Part shown: positions 44,389-53,333 of the stretch, one piece after another
Numbering within the stretch: position 1 is the first letter of the stretch
Layout: each line of letters starts with the position of its first letter
Origin: Edaphobacter sp.
GTDB taxonomy: Bacteria; Acidobacteriota; Terriglobia; Terriglobales; Acidobacteriaceae
Length of the DNA stretch: 64,000 bases
Assembly: GCF_028283685.1 (NCBI RefSeq)
Contig: NZ_JAPWKF010000006.1
Coordinates: 357,729 to 421,728 of the forward strand
Direction: 5' to 3'
Translations under genes and position numbers: made by a program
The notes under the pieces: model-generated
Databases searched by the model: none
What the model was told of the DNA's origin: nothing
What the model saw: the letters and a program-made list of their open reading frames with translations, nothing else

Positions 44389-45150
44389 CTAAAGATAACT
44401 GTGCGCCGCAAAAAGCCTCCGCTTGAATTGATATAGCTTTTTCCGGGCAAAGGCCTTGATCGGGTTGATCTGGTAAGCGGCATCTAGAGTTCCGGAGATA
44501 CCCTCGATCTCGGGTAGATCCGGAGGGAGCTCCCATCGCCCCCACTCGCTTATCTGTCGATGGATCGCCTTAGCAAGGATGTGCTCGAAGTAGACGCCAG
44601 CCGAATCGTTCATGAAATCCTTCAGCGGAAAGAAGTAGTTTTCCAAAAATTTTATCCTGCCTCCAAATGCACGGCTGTCTGCCCAGGAGAGATTCTTCGT
44701 TAGATTGCAGACTATGTCGACGTCGGGATTCTGGGCGATAAATTTGAGGAAGGAGTGAGCATTTCGCAAATAGTAACGACCAGTTGCTTTAAGAAACAGT
44801 GGAGACTCTGTTAGGAGTCGCGAGTTCTGCAGCGCGTACTCGAGGCAGAAGGTTTCACCATACCCTTTTCCGAGCCGGCCATCGAAGGTGGGACAGGTGA
44901 AGGACAGCAGCTCAATTTTTTTATCTGGAACGGTGTCGGCAATCTTCTGAAACTCCGTGAGGTCGAAGCCGGAGTTTTCTACAAGCACAATCGACTGAAC
45001 GCCGGGATTGCTAATCCAGCGAGAAAACGCCTGCTTGTAGTCATTGAGGCGTATCTTTGGGTCGGTCCGAATGGTAAAGCTCGTGTCTTTGACGATGACG
45101 GTTGCTGTCAAAAGCACGCACGGATTACCAGGTTGCTCTGCGTGTGCCAT
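44389..45150 (-). CDS. Unknown protein of the glycan cluster, possibly a glycosyltransferase
   Basis: 253 residues, soluble. No family is recognised with certainty. A GT-A-like order can be argued: CVLLTATVIVKD, VQSIVLVENSG (end of a strand), GKGYGETFCLEYAL, FLKATGRYYLRN and WADSRAFGG, where the Asp-Ser-Arg could stand in for a DxD motif. The C terminus (ARKKLYQFKRRLF) is basic and may touch the membrane. It lies between a methyltransferase gene and the flippase gene, all leftward. I infer transfer of a sugar or other group to the repeat unit. No start ribosome site is clear. Confidence 0.6.
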   Translation of the reverse strand: MAHAEQPGNPCVLLTATVIVKDTSFTIRTDPKIRLNDYKQAFSRWISNPGVQSIVLVENSGFDLTEFQKIADTVPDKKIELLSFTCPTFDGRLGKGYGETFCLEYALQNSRLLTESPLFLKATGRYYLRNAHSFLKFIAQNPDVDIVCNLTKNLSWADSRAFGGRIKFLENYFFPLKDFMNDSAGVYFEHILAKAIHRQISEWGRWELPPDLPEIEGISGTLDAAYQINPIKAFARKKLYQFKRRLFAAHSYL

Positions 45151-45176
45151 CGAAAAATTCTATCTTCTGCGCGGCA

Positions 45177-46586
45177 TCATGCACTTGCGTTTCTTGTCTG
45201 GGCTTCAAGTTTTTTGATAAAGCGGGAGATATACCAAAAGCTTGGGATGAGGATGAAAACCGTTTGAGAGATGACGGAACCGTAGACGACCCCGGACAGC
45301 CCAATCTTTTTCGTGAGGAAGATCGAGATACCCAGATTGGTCGCTGCCATGAGTGACCAGCTGACCACCTGGAACATCAGCAGTCTCGTTCCATTCATAA
45401 ACGCTGAGATTGGCCCGACAAAGCTGTTAGTGATTGAACCAAGCGTAAGGCCAACAAGCAAGAGCGCGGTTGGTGTGATGGAGCGGCCAACCCACAGGTG
45501 GATGAGGGGCGTCGCAATTACTGTCAGGATGAGGGCGCCGGGAATGACGGATATCGCAAGGAGTCGAAGGGATCGAAGGTAGGTTCGCTTGATCCATGAA
45601 ACATCTCCGCGGGCCATGGCTTCACCATATGCCGGCCAGAGAGAGAACATGAACAAGCCGGAGACGGTGGGAATGAGTTGAAACAGCTTGAGTGGTATGG
45701 CGTATTGGGTGACGCTATCGACTCCTAGCACCTGTGCGATGACGAGATTGTCCGATTGGTAACCGATGGCCATGGCAAGCTGCAATACGAAAAACATCAG
45801 GCCTGCCCCAAGGACCTCCCTGGATGCTTCTCGAGAGAAGCTCATCCAGCGGGGTCGAAGCCAGGGGCGTTCTTTGAAGAGGCTGATATTGTTTGCAGCT
45901 AGGGCCAGGACGGGCGTGCCAACAATGGCTCCGATGAGCCACGGAAGACTTCCATGGAGATGAATCGCGAGAATCAATCCTGCAAGACCTGCGATCGAGG
46001 CTCCAATGGTCCAGAAATTATTGATAAACCCTTCCTGGTAGCCGAACTGGATTCGTTGCACAATTCCTAGCGGCAGACTGATAAGAAAGGATGCGATAAA
46101 CACAGCAACAGAGGGGCCGGACTCTCGCGCTGCCAGGGCTGAGTGGACGTTGAATATTCTAGTCCAGGAGATAAATGGATAGGATGCGAAGAAGATTGCG
46201 GTAAAGACACATGCAATTGCCAATAGCACAAAGAAAGCGCTTGAAACGTATCGTCGTGCTCCTTCGCGATCATCTTTTCCGGCACAGTGCGAGATGGCGT
46301 TCATCAGGCCGTTCCCAATGCCAAAGTCAGCAAAGGTGAGCATCGCGATCAGCGAGTTGATCGTCAACCATACGGAATATCGTTCGGAGCCTAGGTACTT
46401 GATGGAGAGGCGAATGGCGAGAAACGATACAGCTACAGAGATCAGCTTTGCTCCGACCGCGGAGATCGAAGTGATCGCAATTCTGCGATGGCGATCCTGG
46501 GTGCGGCCACTCTCTGTAGAGATATCCGAACTGCCTACACGGACGAGAGTTAGAAGACGTTGACTAGAGTGCTTCAATTTGGACAC
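45177..46586 (-). CDS. Wzx-type lipid-linked oligosaccharide flippase
   Basis: About 469 residues with 12-14 hydrophobic segments, starting IAITSISAVGAKLISVAVSFLAI, the standard first helix of Wzx/MATE-like polysaccharide translocases; NGLMNAISH and SVWLTINSL are typical. It moves undecaprenyl-diphosphate-linked units across the inner membrane. The start is uncertain: the open frame runs back into the tRNA gene, so I use GTG 46586, near a TATACT box (46595-46600 on the opposite strand), which may give a nearly leaderless mRNA. First gene of the leftward cluster and next to the tRNA. Confidence 0.82.
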   Translation of the reverse strand: MSKLKHSSQRLLTLVRVGSSDISTESGRTQDRHRRIAITSISAVGAKLISVAVSFLAIRLSIKYLGSERYSVWLTINSLIAMLTFADFGIGNGLMNAISHCAGKDDREGARRYVSSAFFVLLAIACVFTAIFFASYPFISWTRIFNVHSALAARESGPSVAVFIASFLISLPLGIVQRIQFGYQEGFINNFWTIGASIAGLAGLILAIHLHGSLPWLIGAIVGTPVLALAANNISLFKERPWLRPRWMSFSREASREVLGAGLMFFVLQLAMAIGYQSDNLVIAQVLGVDSVTQYAIPLKLFQLIPTVSGLFMFSLWPAYGEAMARGDVSWIKRTYLRSLRLLAISVIPGALILTVIATPLIHLWVGRSITPTALLLVGLTLGSITNSFVGPISAFMNGTRLLMFQVVSWSLMAATNLGISIFLTKKIGLSGVVYGSVISQTVFILIPSFWYISRFIKKLEAQTRNASA

Positions 46587-46661
46587 AAGACTAATAAGTA
46601 TACCGTTGGGGCTGGTGCAGAGACGTCTCGCCTCTTGGGTTGGGGGAAGCACAAGAATGAA

Positions 46662-46737
<76 letters not shown>

Positions 46738-46880
46738 TTTCTCGGGTGGTCTTTACGTGCCGGTGAAATCTCCGGGAGGCGCGGGGCGCATCGCGTGCGA
46801 TGTCTCCGGCCCAGTGGCTATTGTATGGCTTCGTTGTGGCAGCTCCAAGCCGCGAAGAGGCGGAAGCCCCGAGCGACAGA

Positions 46881-46914
46881 GATGCGCAGGCGATAGGAAT
46901 GCGCAGGCGAGAGG
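46881..46914. repeat. Two 17-base tandem repeats
   Basis: GATGCGCAGGCGATAGG (46881-46897) is followed by AATGCGCAGGCGAGAGG (46898-46914), 15 of 17 identical, and a partial third unit AATGC. They lie in the 249-base gap between the tRNA and the kinase gene, which otherwise shows nothing I can name. Confidence 0.7.
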
Positions 46915-46986
46915 AATGCCCGAAGCCCTGCTGTGCGTTAGTCTGTGTACTCGATCCGCGAATCCTGAATACGATTGTGTTCCTTT

Positions 46987-49900
46987 ATGGTGCGTTCCCC
47001 TTCCTGGAGACTTCGAGGGCTCTTGGGCCTGTGCGCGCTGGCGGCGATGTCTGCCGTCAGCGGGTCGGCGCAGCCTGTGGAACGGCGTCTGCAGAACTAC
47101 CACCATACGGGCTGGGGTTCGGAGAGCGGGATTGGGCTGGTCTATGAGACGTCGCAGTCGCAGGTGGGATACCTGTGGCTCTCCACGTCGAAGGGCGTCT
47201 ATCGTTTTGACGGGGTGCGCTTTCAGAGCCTGAACGCGGCGACCAATGGCGTCCTTCGCGATGGCGAGGTCGATGCCGCGATGACCTCGACGCATGGCGG
47301 TGTGTGGCTGACGACGCGGACGGGCGGCCTGCTGCTGTGGAAGGATGCGAAGCTCTACGACTTTCACAATCGCCGCTGTACGCAGGGGCGGCGGCCGGAC
47401 GGCATGAGCGAGGCTCCGGACGGGTCGTTGTGGATCGCGTCGTCGGCGGGGCTGGCGCATCTGCACCAGGGCATCTGCGAGCTGGTGAAGGGCAATGGCT
47501 ATCCCGGAGGCTATGCCGGTGCCCTGCTGGCGGACAGCGCGGGGGCGTTGTGGGTGAAGACGCTGAACGGTGACTTGCTGGTCCGCCGCAAGGGCGAGGC
47601 GGAGTTCCGTCGCAGTGGCCCGGGGGATGGAGATGTGCACGCGGGGGCTTATCTGCATGAGGCTCCGGATGGAGCCATCTGGCTCTCCGACGGGCGCGGG
47701 CTGCGCAAGGTCGGCAACCGCGGCGACAGCGTGCCGCATCCCTTCGATCCGGCACATTCCGAGACAGGCCGCGGGGACAGCTTCGGCAACTTCGTCTTCG
47801 ACCATGACGGCAACCTGTGGGCGGCGACCCTGCAGGGCCTGGCTCGTTTCACCGGCGTGGGCCAGCAGCCTCTGGGAGTTGGTCTGAAGCAGATCGCCGG
47901 GGAGCACTACGGTGCGGTGGACGGGCTGAGCTCGGATAACGTGCGTTCGCTGATGGTGGACCGTGAGGGGACGGTGTGGGCGTCGACCAGCTCGGGGCTC
48001 GATCGCTTCCGACGCACCACCTTCTCCGTGGTGCCTATTCCGCCGAGCAAGGACTATCAGCTGGGCGTCGCTGCCGGAAGAGATGGCCGCGTGTGGGTGG
48101 GAGGCCGCAGCCTGCCGTTGACGGAGATCAAGCCCTCCGGAGCGACGCGCACCTTTGCGGAGACCTCGAACGCACTGGGACTGCGCAGCGACAGGCTCGG
48201 CGAGGTCTGGTCCTCCGGCAGGGGCACGGGCGATGCCAGCTTGTGGAGGACGGAGGGGGCGGGTATCGTTGCGGTTCCGTATCCCAGCGGCAGGGTCAAT
48301 GTCTGCGCCGCGATTGCGATCGATCGCAATGGGGAGCTCTGGCTCTCGACCTATGGGCTGGATATCCTTCATCGTGTCGGAGGCGTCTGGAAGAACGAGA
48401 CCCCGATGCTGGGCCGCAAGCCTGGGGTTCTGGGAGCGATGGCTGGCGACAGGGAAGGGAACATCTGGTTCGCCTTCTCGAACAAGGTGGTGGAGTGGGA
48501 TGGGAGCGGCTTTCGGCGATTCTCGTTTCCTGACGGAGATCTGAATATCTCGGTGACGACGCTCGCTGTTCGCGATGGAAGGCTGTGGATGGGGGGCGGC
48601 GGAGGTATTGCGCTGATGCGCGATGGCGTCTTCCGCAAGATGCGTTTTCAGCATGAGGAGATGCCGGGCCGCGTCTCGGGGGTGGTGGAGACGGCCACGG
48701 GCGACCTGTGGGTCAACAGCTACTCGGGCGTCGTGCATGTGCCGGCGGATGAGCTGTCGCACTGGCTGCGTGACCCAGGCTATGCGGTGAACGGGGAGTC
48801 GTTCGACGCACTCGATGGACTGCCGGGTCTCTCCGGCGAGCGCTTTCCTGATCCTTCGGTGGTGCAGGCGCCGGATGGAAAGCTGTGGTTTGCGACGGTG
48901 CGCGGAGTTGCGTGGCTCGACCCGCAGATGCTGGAGCGGCAGCGCAACCTGCTGCCTCCCCCGGTACGGATCGAGGCGATCATTGCGCATGAGAAAAACT
49001 ATCTCGACGGGCCGCAGAAGAAGATCACGATTCCCGCGCACACGACCAGCGTGGAGTTCGACTATACCGGCCTCAGCCTGGCGATCGCGGAGCGTGTCCG
49101 CTTCCGTTATCGGCTGGAGGGCGTGGACCGCAGCTGGCAGAGTGCAAGCACGCGGCGCGCGGCGTTCTATACCAACCTGGGGCCGGGCCGGTACCGCTTC
49201 GACGTGATCGCGTGCAACAACGACGGTGTGTGGAACGAGCAGGGCACCTCGATCGACTTCACCATTGCGCCTGCCTTCTACCAGACGTGGCTCTTCCGCG
49301 TTCTTGTCGCGCTGGCACTGCTGCTGCTGCTGTGGACGATTGTGCAGATGCGCATCGCCGCGGTGACCGGGCAGATGCGGGCGCGGCTGGCTGCGCGATC
49401 CGATGAGCGCGAGCGTATTGCGCGCGAGCTGCACGACACGCTGCTGCAGAGCCTCTTCGGCGTGATGCTGCAGTTTCATGCCATCGCCGATCGGCTCTCG
49501 CCGCATGATCCTACCAAGCAGATCCTGTCGGAGACGCTGACGCGCGCCGATTCGGTGATGCAGGAGGGGCGGGAACGCGTGCGCAGCCTTCGCGCCACGG
49601 AGACGGAGTCGGGCTCGCTGATCGATTCGCTCTTGACGACGGGGAACCAGCTGCAGGCGCTGCGTCCGGCGGGCTTCCACCTGGAGGTACGCGGAAGGGC
49701 ACGGGCGCTCAAGCCGGAGGTCCAGGAGGAGATCCTGCTTATCGGCCGCGAGGCTCTGACGAATGCGTTTCTGCATTCTCATGCGCAGTCGATCGGCATG
49801 CTCATCCACTTCCGTTCGCATCTGCTGCTCGAGGTGGAGGATGACGGCCGCGGCATCGACGAGGCGGTGCTGCGTGCCGGTGGCCGCGATGGCCACTGGG

Positions 49901-50067
49901 GGCTACGCGGCATGCGCGAACGTGCGTCGAAGATCCAGGCGCGTTTCGAGATTGTTCGTCTCTCTGAAAGTGGGACGCGGGCGACGCTTCGCGTTCCGGG
50001 AGCGATCGCCTATGCGGGAAGACGCAGCGCTCTGCGTAAGCTGTGGGCGAGGTTGCGCGGACGATGA
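46987..50067 (+). CDS. Propeller sensor histidine kinase (NarX/LiaS-type core)
   Basis: About 1026 residues. Signal peptide or anchor 1-28, then propeller blades (YLWLSTSKGVYRFDG, SLWIASSAGLAHL, TVWASTSSGLDRF) to about 640. A Y_Y_Y domain follows (VRFRYRLEGVDRSWQ), a membrane helix near 765-785 (LFRVLVALALLLLLW), HisKA_3 with phospho-acceptor His816 in RIARELHDTLLQS, and an ATPase domain with REALTNAFLH, EDDGRGIDE and GLRGMRERA. A periplasmic signal would drive phosphorylation of the response regulator encoded 77 bases downstream. ATG 46987 is used; a GTG four codons upstream is possible. Confidence 0.93.
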   Translation: MVRSPSWRLRGLLGLCALAAMSAVSGSAQPVERRLQNYHHTGWGSESGIGLVYETSQSQVGYLWLSTSKGVYRFDGVRFQSLNAATNGVLRDGEVDAAMTSTHGGVWLTTRTGGLLLWKDAKLYDFHNRRCTQGRRPDGMSEAPDGSLWIASSAGLAHLHQGICELVKGNGYPGGYAGALLADSAGALWVKTLNGDLLVRRKGEAEFRRSGPGDGDVHAGAYLHEAPDGAIWLSDGRGLRKVGNRGDSVPHPFDPAHSETGRGDSFGNFVFDHDGNLWAATLQGLARFTGVGQQPLGVGLKQIAGEHYGAVDGLSSDNVRSLMVDREGTVWASTSSGLDRFRRTTFSVVPIPPSKDYQLGVAAGRDGRVWVGGRSLPLTEIKPSGATRTFAETSNALGLRSDRLGEVWSSGRGTGDASLWRTEGAGIVAVPYPSGRVNVCAAIAIDRNGELWLSTYGLDILHRVGGVWKNETPMLGRKPGVLGAMAGDREGNIWFAFSNKVVEWDGSGFRRFSFPDGDLNISVTTLAVRDGRLWMGGGGGIALMRDGVFRKMRFQHEEMPGRVSGVVETATGDLWVNSYSGVVHVPADELSHWLRDPGYAVNGESFDALDGLPGLSGERFPDPSVVQAPDGKLWFATVRGVAWLDPQMLERQRNLLPPPVRIEAIIAHEKNYLDGPQKKITIPAHTTSVEFDYTGLSLAIAERVRFRYRLEGVDRSWQSASTRRAAFYTNLGPGRYRFDVIACNNDGVWNEQGTSIDFTIAPAFYQTWLFRVLVALALLLLLWTIVQMRIAAVTGQMRARLAARSDERERIARELHDTLLQSLFGVMLQFHAIADRLSPHDPTKQILSETLTRADSVMQEGRERVRSLRATETESGSLIDSLLTTGNQLQALRPAGFHLEVRGRARALKPEVQEEILLIGREALTNAFLHSHAQSIGMLIHFRSHLLLEVEDDGRGIDEAVLRAGGRDGHWGLRGMRERASKIQARFEIVRLSESGTRATLRVPGAIAYAGRRSALRKLWARLRGR

Positions 50068-50144
50068 GGCACAGGTGTTGCAGGGGGTTCTCTCCCCACC
50101 CTTTCGGGTAGAGGCGGGCAGGCGGTTGGAGACGTATCATCGGC

Positions 50145-50819
50145 ATGACCGGAAGTGCAGGTGCTTTCCGCGATGGATGGTTTGTGGTGAGTCAGGGAAA
50201 GCAAATTCGTGTCTTGATCGCTGACGATCACCCCATGATCCGCGATGGCCTGGCGATGGCGATTCACTCGCAGCCCGACATGGTGCTGGTGGGTGCGGCG
50301 ACGGGAGGGCACGAGGCGGTCGCGTTGTTCCAGCTGCATCGGCCCGATGTGATGCTGATGGACCTGGTGATGCCCGACCTCGGCGGCATCGATGCGATCG
50401 ATCGTATCCGGCAGGATTTTCCGCAGGCGCGCATCATCGTGCTGACCACGTACTCCGGCGACATCCAGGCTGCGCGTGCGTTGAAAGCGGGAGCCTCTGG
50501 CTACCTGCTGAAGAGCATGCTGAGCACGGAGCTGGTCGATACCATTCGCCGCGTGCACATGGGGCAGCGCAGGATTCAGCCCGAGATTGCATCCGAGATT
50601 GCATCGCACATCGATGCCGACAGGCTGAGCGAGCGCGAGGTGGATGTGCTGACGCAGGTAGCGACGGGAAGCTCGAACAAGCAGATCGGCGTGAAGCTGC
50701 ACATCTCCGAGGACACGGTGAAGGGCCACATGAAGAACATCCTCGCCAAGCTGAAGGCGAACGATCGCACGCACGCTGTGCTGATCGGCATGAAGCGCGG
50801 CTATCTGAAGCCGGAATAA
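50145..50819 (+). CDS. NarL/LuxR-type response regulator
   Basis: 224 residues. Receiver domain with acidic pair Asp27-Asp28 (IADDHP), phospho-acceptor Asp73 (MLMDLVMPDLGG) and Lys123 (GYLLK). C-terminal LuxR helix-turn-helix: RLSEREVDVLTQVATGSSNKQI then EDTVKGHMKNILAKL. Cognate partner of the propeller kinase directly upstream; a kinase of the HisKA_3 class normally pairs with exactly this class. The first 18 residues are non-conserved, so GTG at 50184 or 50187 may be the true start. Targets unknown. Confidence 0.93.
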   Translation: MTGSAGAFRDGWFVVSQGKQIRVLIADDHPMIRDGLAMAIHSQPDMVLVGAATGGHEAVALFQLHRPDVMLMDLVMPDLGGIDAIDRIRQDFPQARIIVLTTYSGDIQAARALKAGASGYLLKSMLSTELVDTIRRVHMGQRRIQPEIASEIASHIDADRLSEREVDVLTQVATGSSNKQIGVKLHISEDTVKGHMKNILAKLKANDRTHAVLIGMKRGYLKPE

Positions 50820-50909
50820 ACGGGCGTCTCGCAGGCGCGATTTCCCATAAGCCGTCTTCGGCAGATATGCTTTCGCTGACACCGATAGCGCGAGGTTCTC
50901 TGCTTCTCC

Positions 50910-52238
50910 ATGCCACCGGCCGGCCCCGACGTCTACGCTTCTTCGCACCGAGACCCCGCTTCGGGAGTGCCGAGCCGCCGCTGGCGGATCGCGTGTCTGC
51001 TGGGCATCGGCGTGCTGGTCAACTACCTCGACCGCGTGAACCTTTCGGTCTCGCACGCGTCGCTGGTCGCGGCCTTCGGCATCTCGAACATCACCTTCGG
51101 CTATCTCTCGACGGCGTACAACTGGACCTACGCGATGTGCCAGCTGCCGGTGGGCGTACTGCTCGATCGCTTTGGGGTGCGGAAGGTGGGCAGGGTGAGC
51201 GCGTTTTTGTGGAGCGTGGCGTCGCTGCTGGCCGCGATCTCGCCCAACATCGGCGCGCTGTTTGGAGCGCGTCTGCTGCTGGGAGTTGGTGAAGCCCCAA
51301 CCTTTCCCGCAAATGCGAAGGCGACGGGCTACTGGTTTCCGCCGGAGGAGCGCGGCACGGCGACGGCGGTCTTCGATGCGGCTGCGAAGTTCGCCTCGGC
51401 GCTGGGCGTGCCTCTGCTGGGCGTCATCCTCATCAAGGCGGGCTGGCGCTGGAGCTTCGTCATCACGGGGCTCATCAGCTTTGTCTACTTCATCGCGTTC
51501 TATAAGCTGTACCGCGATCCGGGTGAGGATGCGGAGCTGAGCGGAACCGAGAAGCGGCACATCGCCGGGCCGGTCTCGGCGGAGTGGACGCCGCTGGTGA
51601 CCGAGGCCGAGCAGCGCGCCGGGCTGGGATATCTTCTGCGGCAGCGCAAGGTGCTTGGGCTGGCGCTGGGCTTCGGATCGTACAACTACGTCTTCTATCT
51701 TCTGCTGACGTGGCTGCCGAGCTACCTTGCGAGCGAGCTTGGCATCGACCTGCTGCACTCGTTTCTCTACACCGGCGTGCCGTGGCTGTTTGCGACGTTC
51801 ACGGATCTGCTGGGCGGGTGGTCGGCGGACCAGTTGATTCGGCGCGGATACGATGCGAGCAATGTGCGGAAGGCTTACCTCGTCGTGGGGCTGGCCTGCG
51901 GCCTGGGCATCATCGGCGCGGCGTACTCGCATACGGCGACGCAGGCGTTGGTGTGGATCAGCATCTCGCTGGGTGGTTTGTCGGCGGCAGCGCCGGTGGG
52001 GTGGTCGGTGCCTTCGATCATCGCGCCGCGCGGCAGCGTGGGGTCGGTGGGAGGCATCATCAACTTCTCGAATCAGCTTTCAGGCATCGTCGCGCCGGTC
52101 GTCACGGGATACGTGGTGGCGTTCACACACTCGTATGCGTGGGCGTTCTGGATTGCGGCGGCGTACCTGCTGATCGGCATCGCGGGATATGTCTTTCTGC
52201 TGGGACGGATCGAGCAGGTGGATGCGCCACAGGGTTGA
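50910..52238 (+). CDS. MFS transporter of the anion:cation symporter (sugar-acid) family
   Basis: 442 residues with 12 hydrophobic segments. NYLDRVNLSVSHASL in helix 1 and GVLLDRFGVRKVGR in the loop after helix 2 mark the ACS family (hexuronate, galactonate and glucarate carriers), as does GVGEAPTFPANAKATGYWFP. It would bring a sugar acid in with protons. It converges on the SDR gene, and with the SDR and Zn-dehydrogenase genes it suggests a small sugar-acid or polyol pathway, perhaps for products of the GH28 enzyme. No ribosome site is visible before ATG. Confidence 0.85.
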   Translation: MPPAGPDVYASSHRDPASGVPSRRWRIACLLGIGVLVNYLDRVNLSVSHASLVAAFGISNITFGYLSTAYNWTYAMCQLPVGVLLDRFGVRKVGRVSAFLWSVASLLAAISPNIGALFGARLLLGVGEAPTFPANAKATGYWFPPEERGTATAVFDAAAKFASALGVPLLGVILIKAGWRWSFVITGLISFVYFIAFYKLYRDPGEDAELSGTEKRHIAGPVSAEWTPLVTEAEQRAGLGYLLRQRKVLGLALGFGSYNYVFYLLLTWLPSYLASELGIDLLHSFLYTGVPWLFATFTDLLGGWSADQLIRRGYDASNVRKAYLVVGLACGLGIIGAAYSHTATQALVWISISLGGLSAAAPVGWSVPSIIAPRGSVGSVGGIINFSNQLSGIVAPVVTGYVVAFTHSYAWAFWIAAAYLLIGIAGYVFLLGRIEQVDAPQG

Positions 52239-52273
52239 AAGGCAGATGTAGCGGCTGTGTGGCGAAGTGGAGG

Positions 52274-52370
52274 AAGCAGATTCTTTGCTGCCTGCCCCTT
52301 GCTGCAGTCCCCAACGAGCAAGGCCGTCGGGGACTGCGTGCGCTCGGAGTGACAAACCAATTCGGAATGA
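52274..52370 (+). repeat. Dispersed-repeat relative with internal hairpin
   Basis: Begins AAGCAGATTCTTTGCTGC and ends CGGAGTGACAAACCAATTC, the same left and right motifs as the elements at 53226 and, more distantly, 16257 and 21328. A strong hairpin lies inside (GCAGTCCCC 52304-52312 with GGGGACTGC 52329-52337, plus ACG/CGT inner pairs). It sits between the convergent MFS and SDR genes and may also terminate transcription. Confidence 0.6.
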
Positions 52371-52387
52371 GCAATGCTCGCGGATCG

Positions 52388-53179
52388 TCAGGTGCGTTTC
52401 TGCACGGTTGCCCGCGTGGAGCCGGTGGTGATGCCGCCGTCGACCAGCAGCGTCTGTCCGGTGACGTAGCGGCTTGACTCGGATGCGAGGAAGACCACGG
52501 CGCCGTCGAGATCGTTGGGTTGGCCCGGGCGCTTTACCGGGATGCGGTCGGTGAGGTACTCGACCCAGCCTGCGTCCTCGTACATCACGGCGTTCTGCGA
52601 CGTCTTGAACCAGCCCGGCGCAAGGCAGTTGACCGTAACGCCGTGGCGGCCCCAGTCGTCCGCAAGGCTCATGGTCAGCTGCTTGATGCCGCCGCGGCTG
52701 GCCGTGTAGGGCGCGAGACCGGCGTAGCCGAAGACGCTGGTGACGGAGCCGATGTTGATGATGCGTCCGTAGCCGTGCGGGATCATCTGCTTGGCGATGT
52801 GCTGTGCGGTGAAGAAGGCGCCGCGCAGGTTGGTGTCGAGGATGAGGTTCCAGTCGTCCCATGTCACTTCGAGCGCTGGCTTGCGCACGTTGCAGCCGGC
52901 GTTGTTGACGAGGATGTGGATCTGCGGGGCGACGCTGGCAGCCGCGGCGGCCATGGCCTCGATGCTGTCCTGGCTACGGACGTCGAGCGAGAGCGCGACG
53001 CACTTGCGGCCGAGGGCCTCGATCTCGTCGATGAAGGCGGCGCAGTCTTCTTTTTTGCGCGAGGTCACGATGAGGTCTGCGCCGGATTTGGCGAGTGCGC
53101 GTCCGAGGTACTGGCCGAGGCCGCGGCTGGCGCCGGTGACGAGGGCTACCTGGCCGGTGAGATCGAAGAGGGGATTCAT
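52388..53179 (-). CDS. Short-chain dehydrogenase with Arg in place of the catalytic Lys
   Basis: 263 residues, classical SDR size. Cofactor loop TGASRGLG (15-22), NNAG (92-95), catalytic Ser145 and Tyr158. The YxxxK motif reads YTASR, so position 162 is Arg (codon CGC, checked); a Lys follows four residues later (GGIKQ). Overall closest in feel to gluconate 5-dehydrogenase-like oxidoreductases (CNVRKPALEVTWDDWN, QTLLVDGGITTG). Reaction would be NAD(P)-linked oxidation of a sugar acid, if active. It lies 154 bases downstream of the Zn-dehydrogenase gene, same strand, with repeats on both sides. Confidence 0.88.
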   Translation of the reverse strand: MNPLFDLTGQVALVTGASRGLGQYLGRALAKSGADLIVTSRKKEDCAAFIDEIEALGRKCVALSLDVRSQDSIEAMAAAAASVAPQIHILVNNAGCNVRKPALEVTWDDWNLILDTNLRGAFFTAQHIAKQMIPHGYGRIINIGSVTSVFGYAGLAPYTASRGGIKQLTMSLADDWGRHGVTVNCLAPGWFKTSQNAVMYEDAGWVEYLTDRIPVKRPGQPNDLDGAVVFLASESSRYVTGQTLLVDGGITTGSTRATVQKRT

Positions 53180-53225
53180 GATCGGCGTGTTCTCCGTTGC
53201 GTGTTGGGACAGTGTGGCAGCGTGG

Positions 53226-53308
53226 AAGAGGCAGATTCCTCCGCTGCGCTGGGAATGACAACCAATTTATGGAATGACAATCAATTTGCGGCATGACAAT
53301 CAATTTGC
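53226..53308 (+). repeat. Dispersed-repeat relative followed by three 19-base tandem units
   Basis: AAGAGGCAGATTCCTCCG.. opens like the element at 52274. Its right end GGAATGACAACCAATTTAT (53252-53270) is then repeated as 53271-53289 and 53290-53308 with 3 and 1 base changes between neighbours. The array fills the gap between the SDR and Zn-dehydrogenase genes. Confidence 0.8.
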
Positions 53309-53333
53309 TTCGCGCGATGCGCCCGAAGATCTG

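Noticed and set aside
46753..49896. 1047-codon leftward open frame
   Set aside because: Arg/His/Gln-rich antisense shadow of the propeller histidine kinase, whose domains are clear on the other strand.
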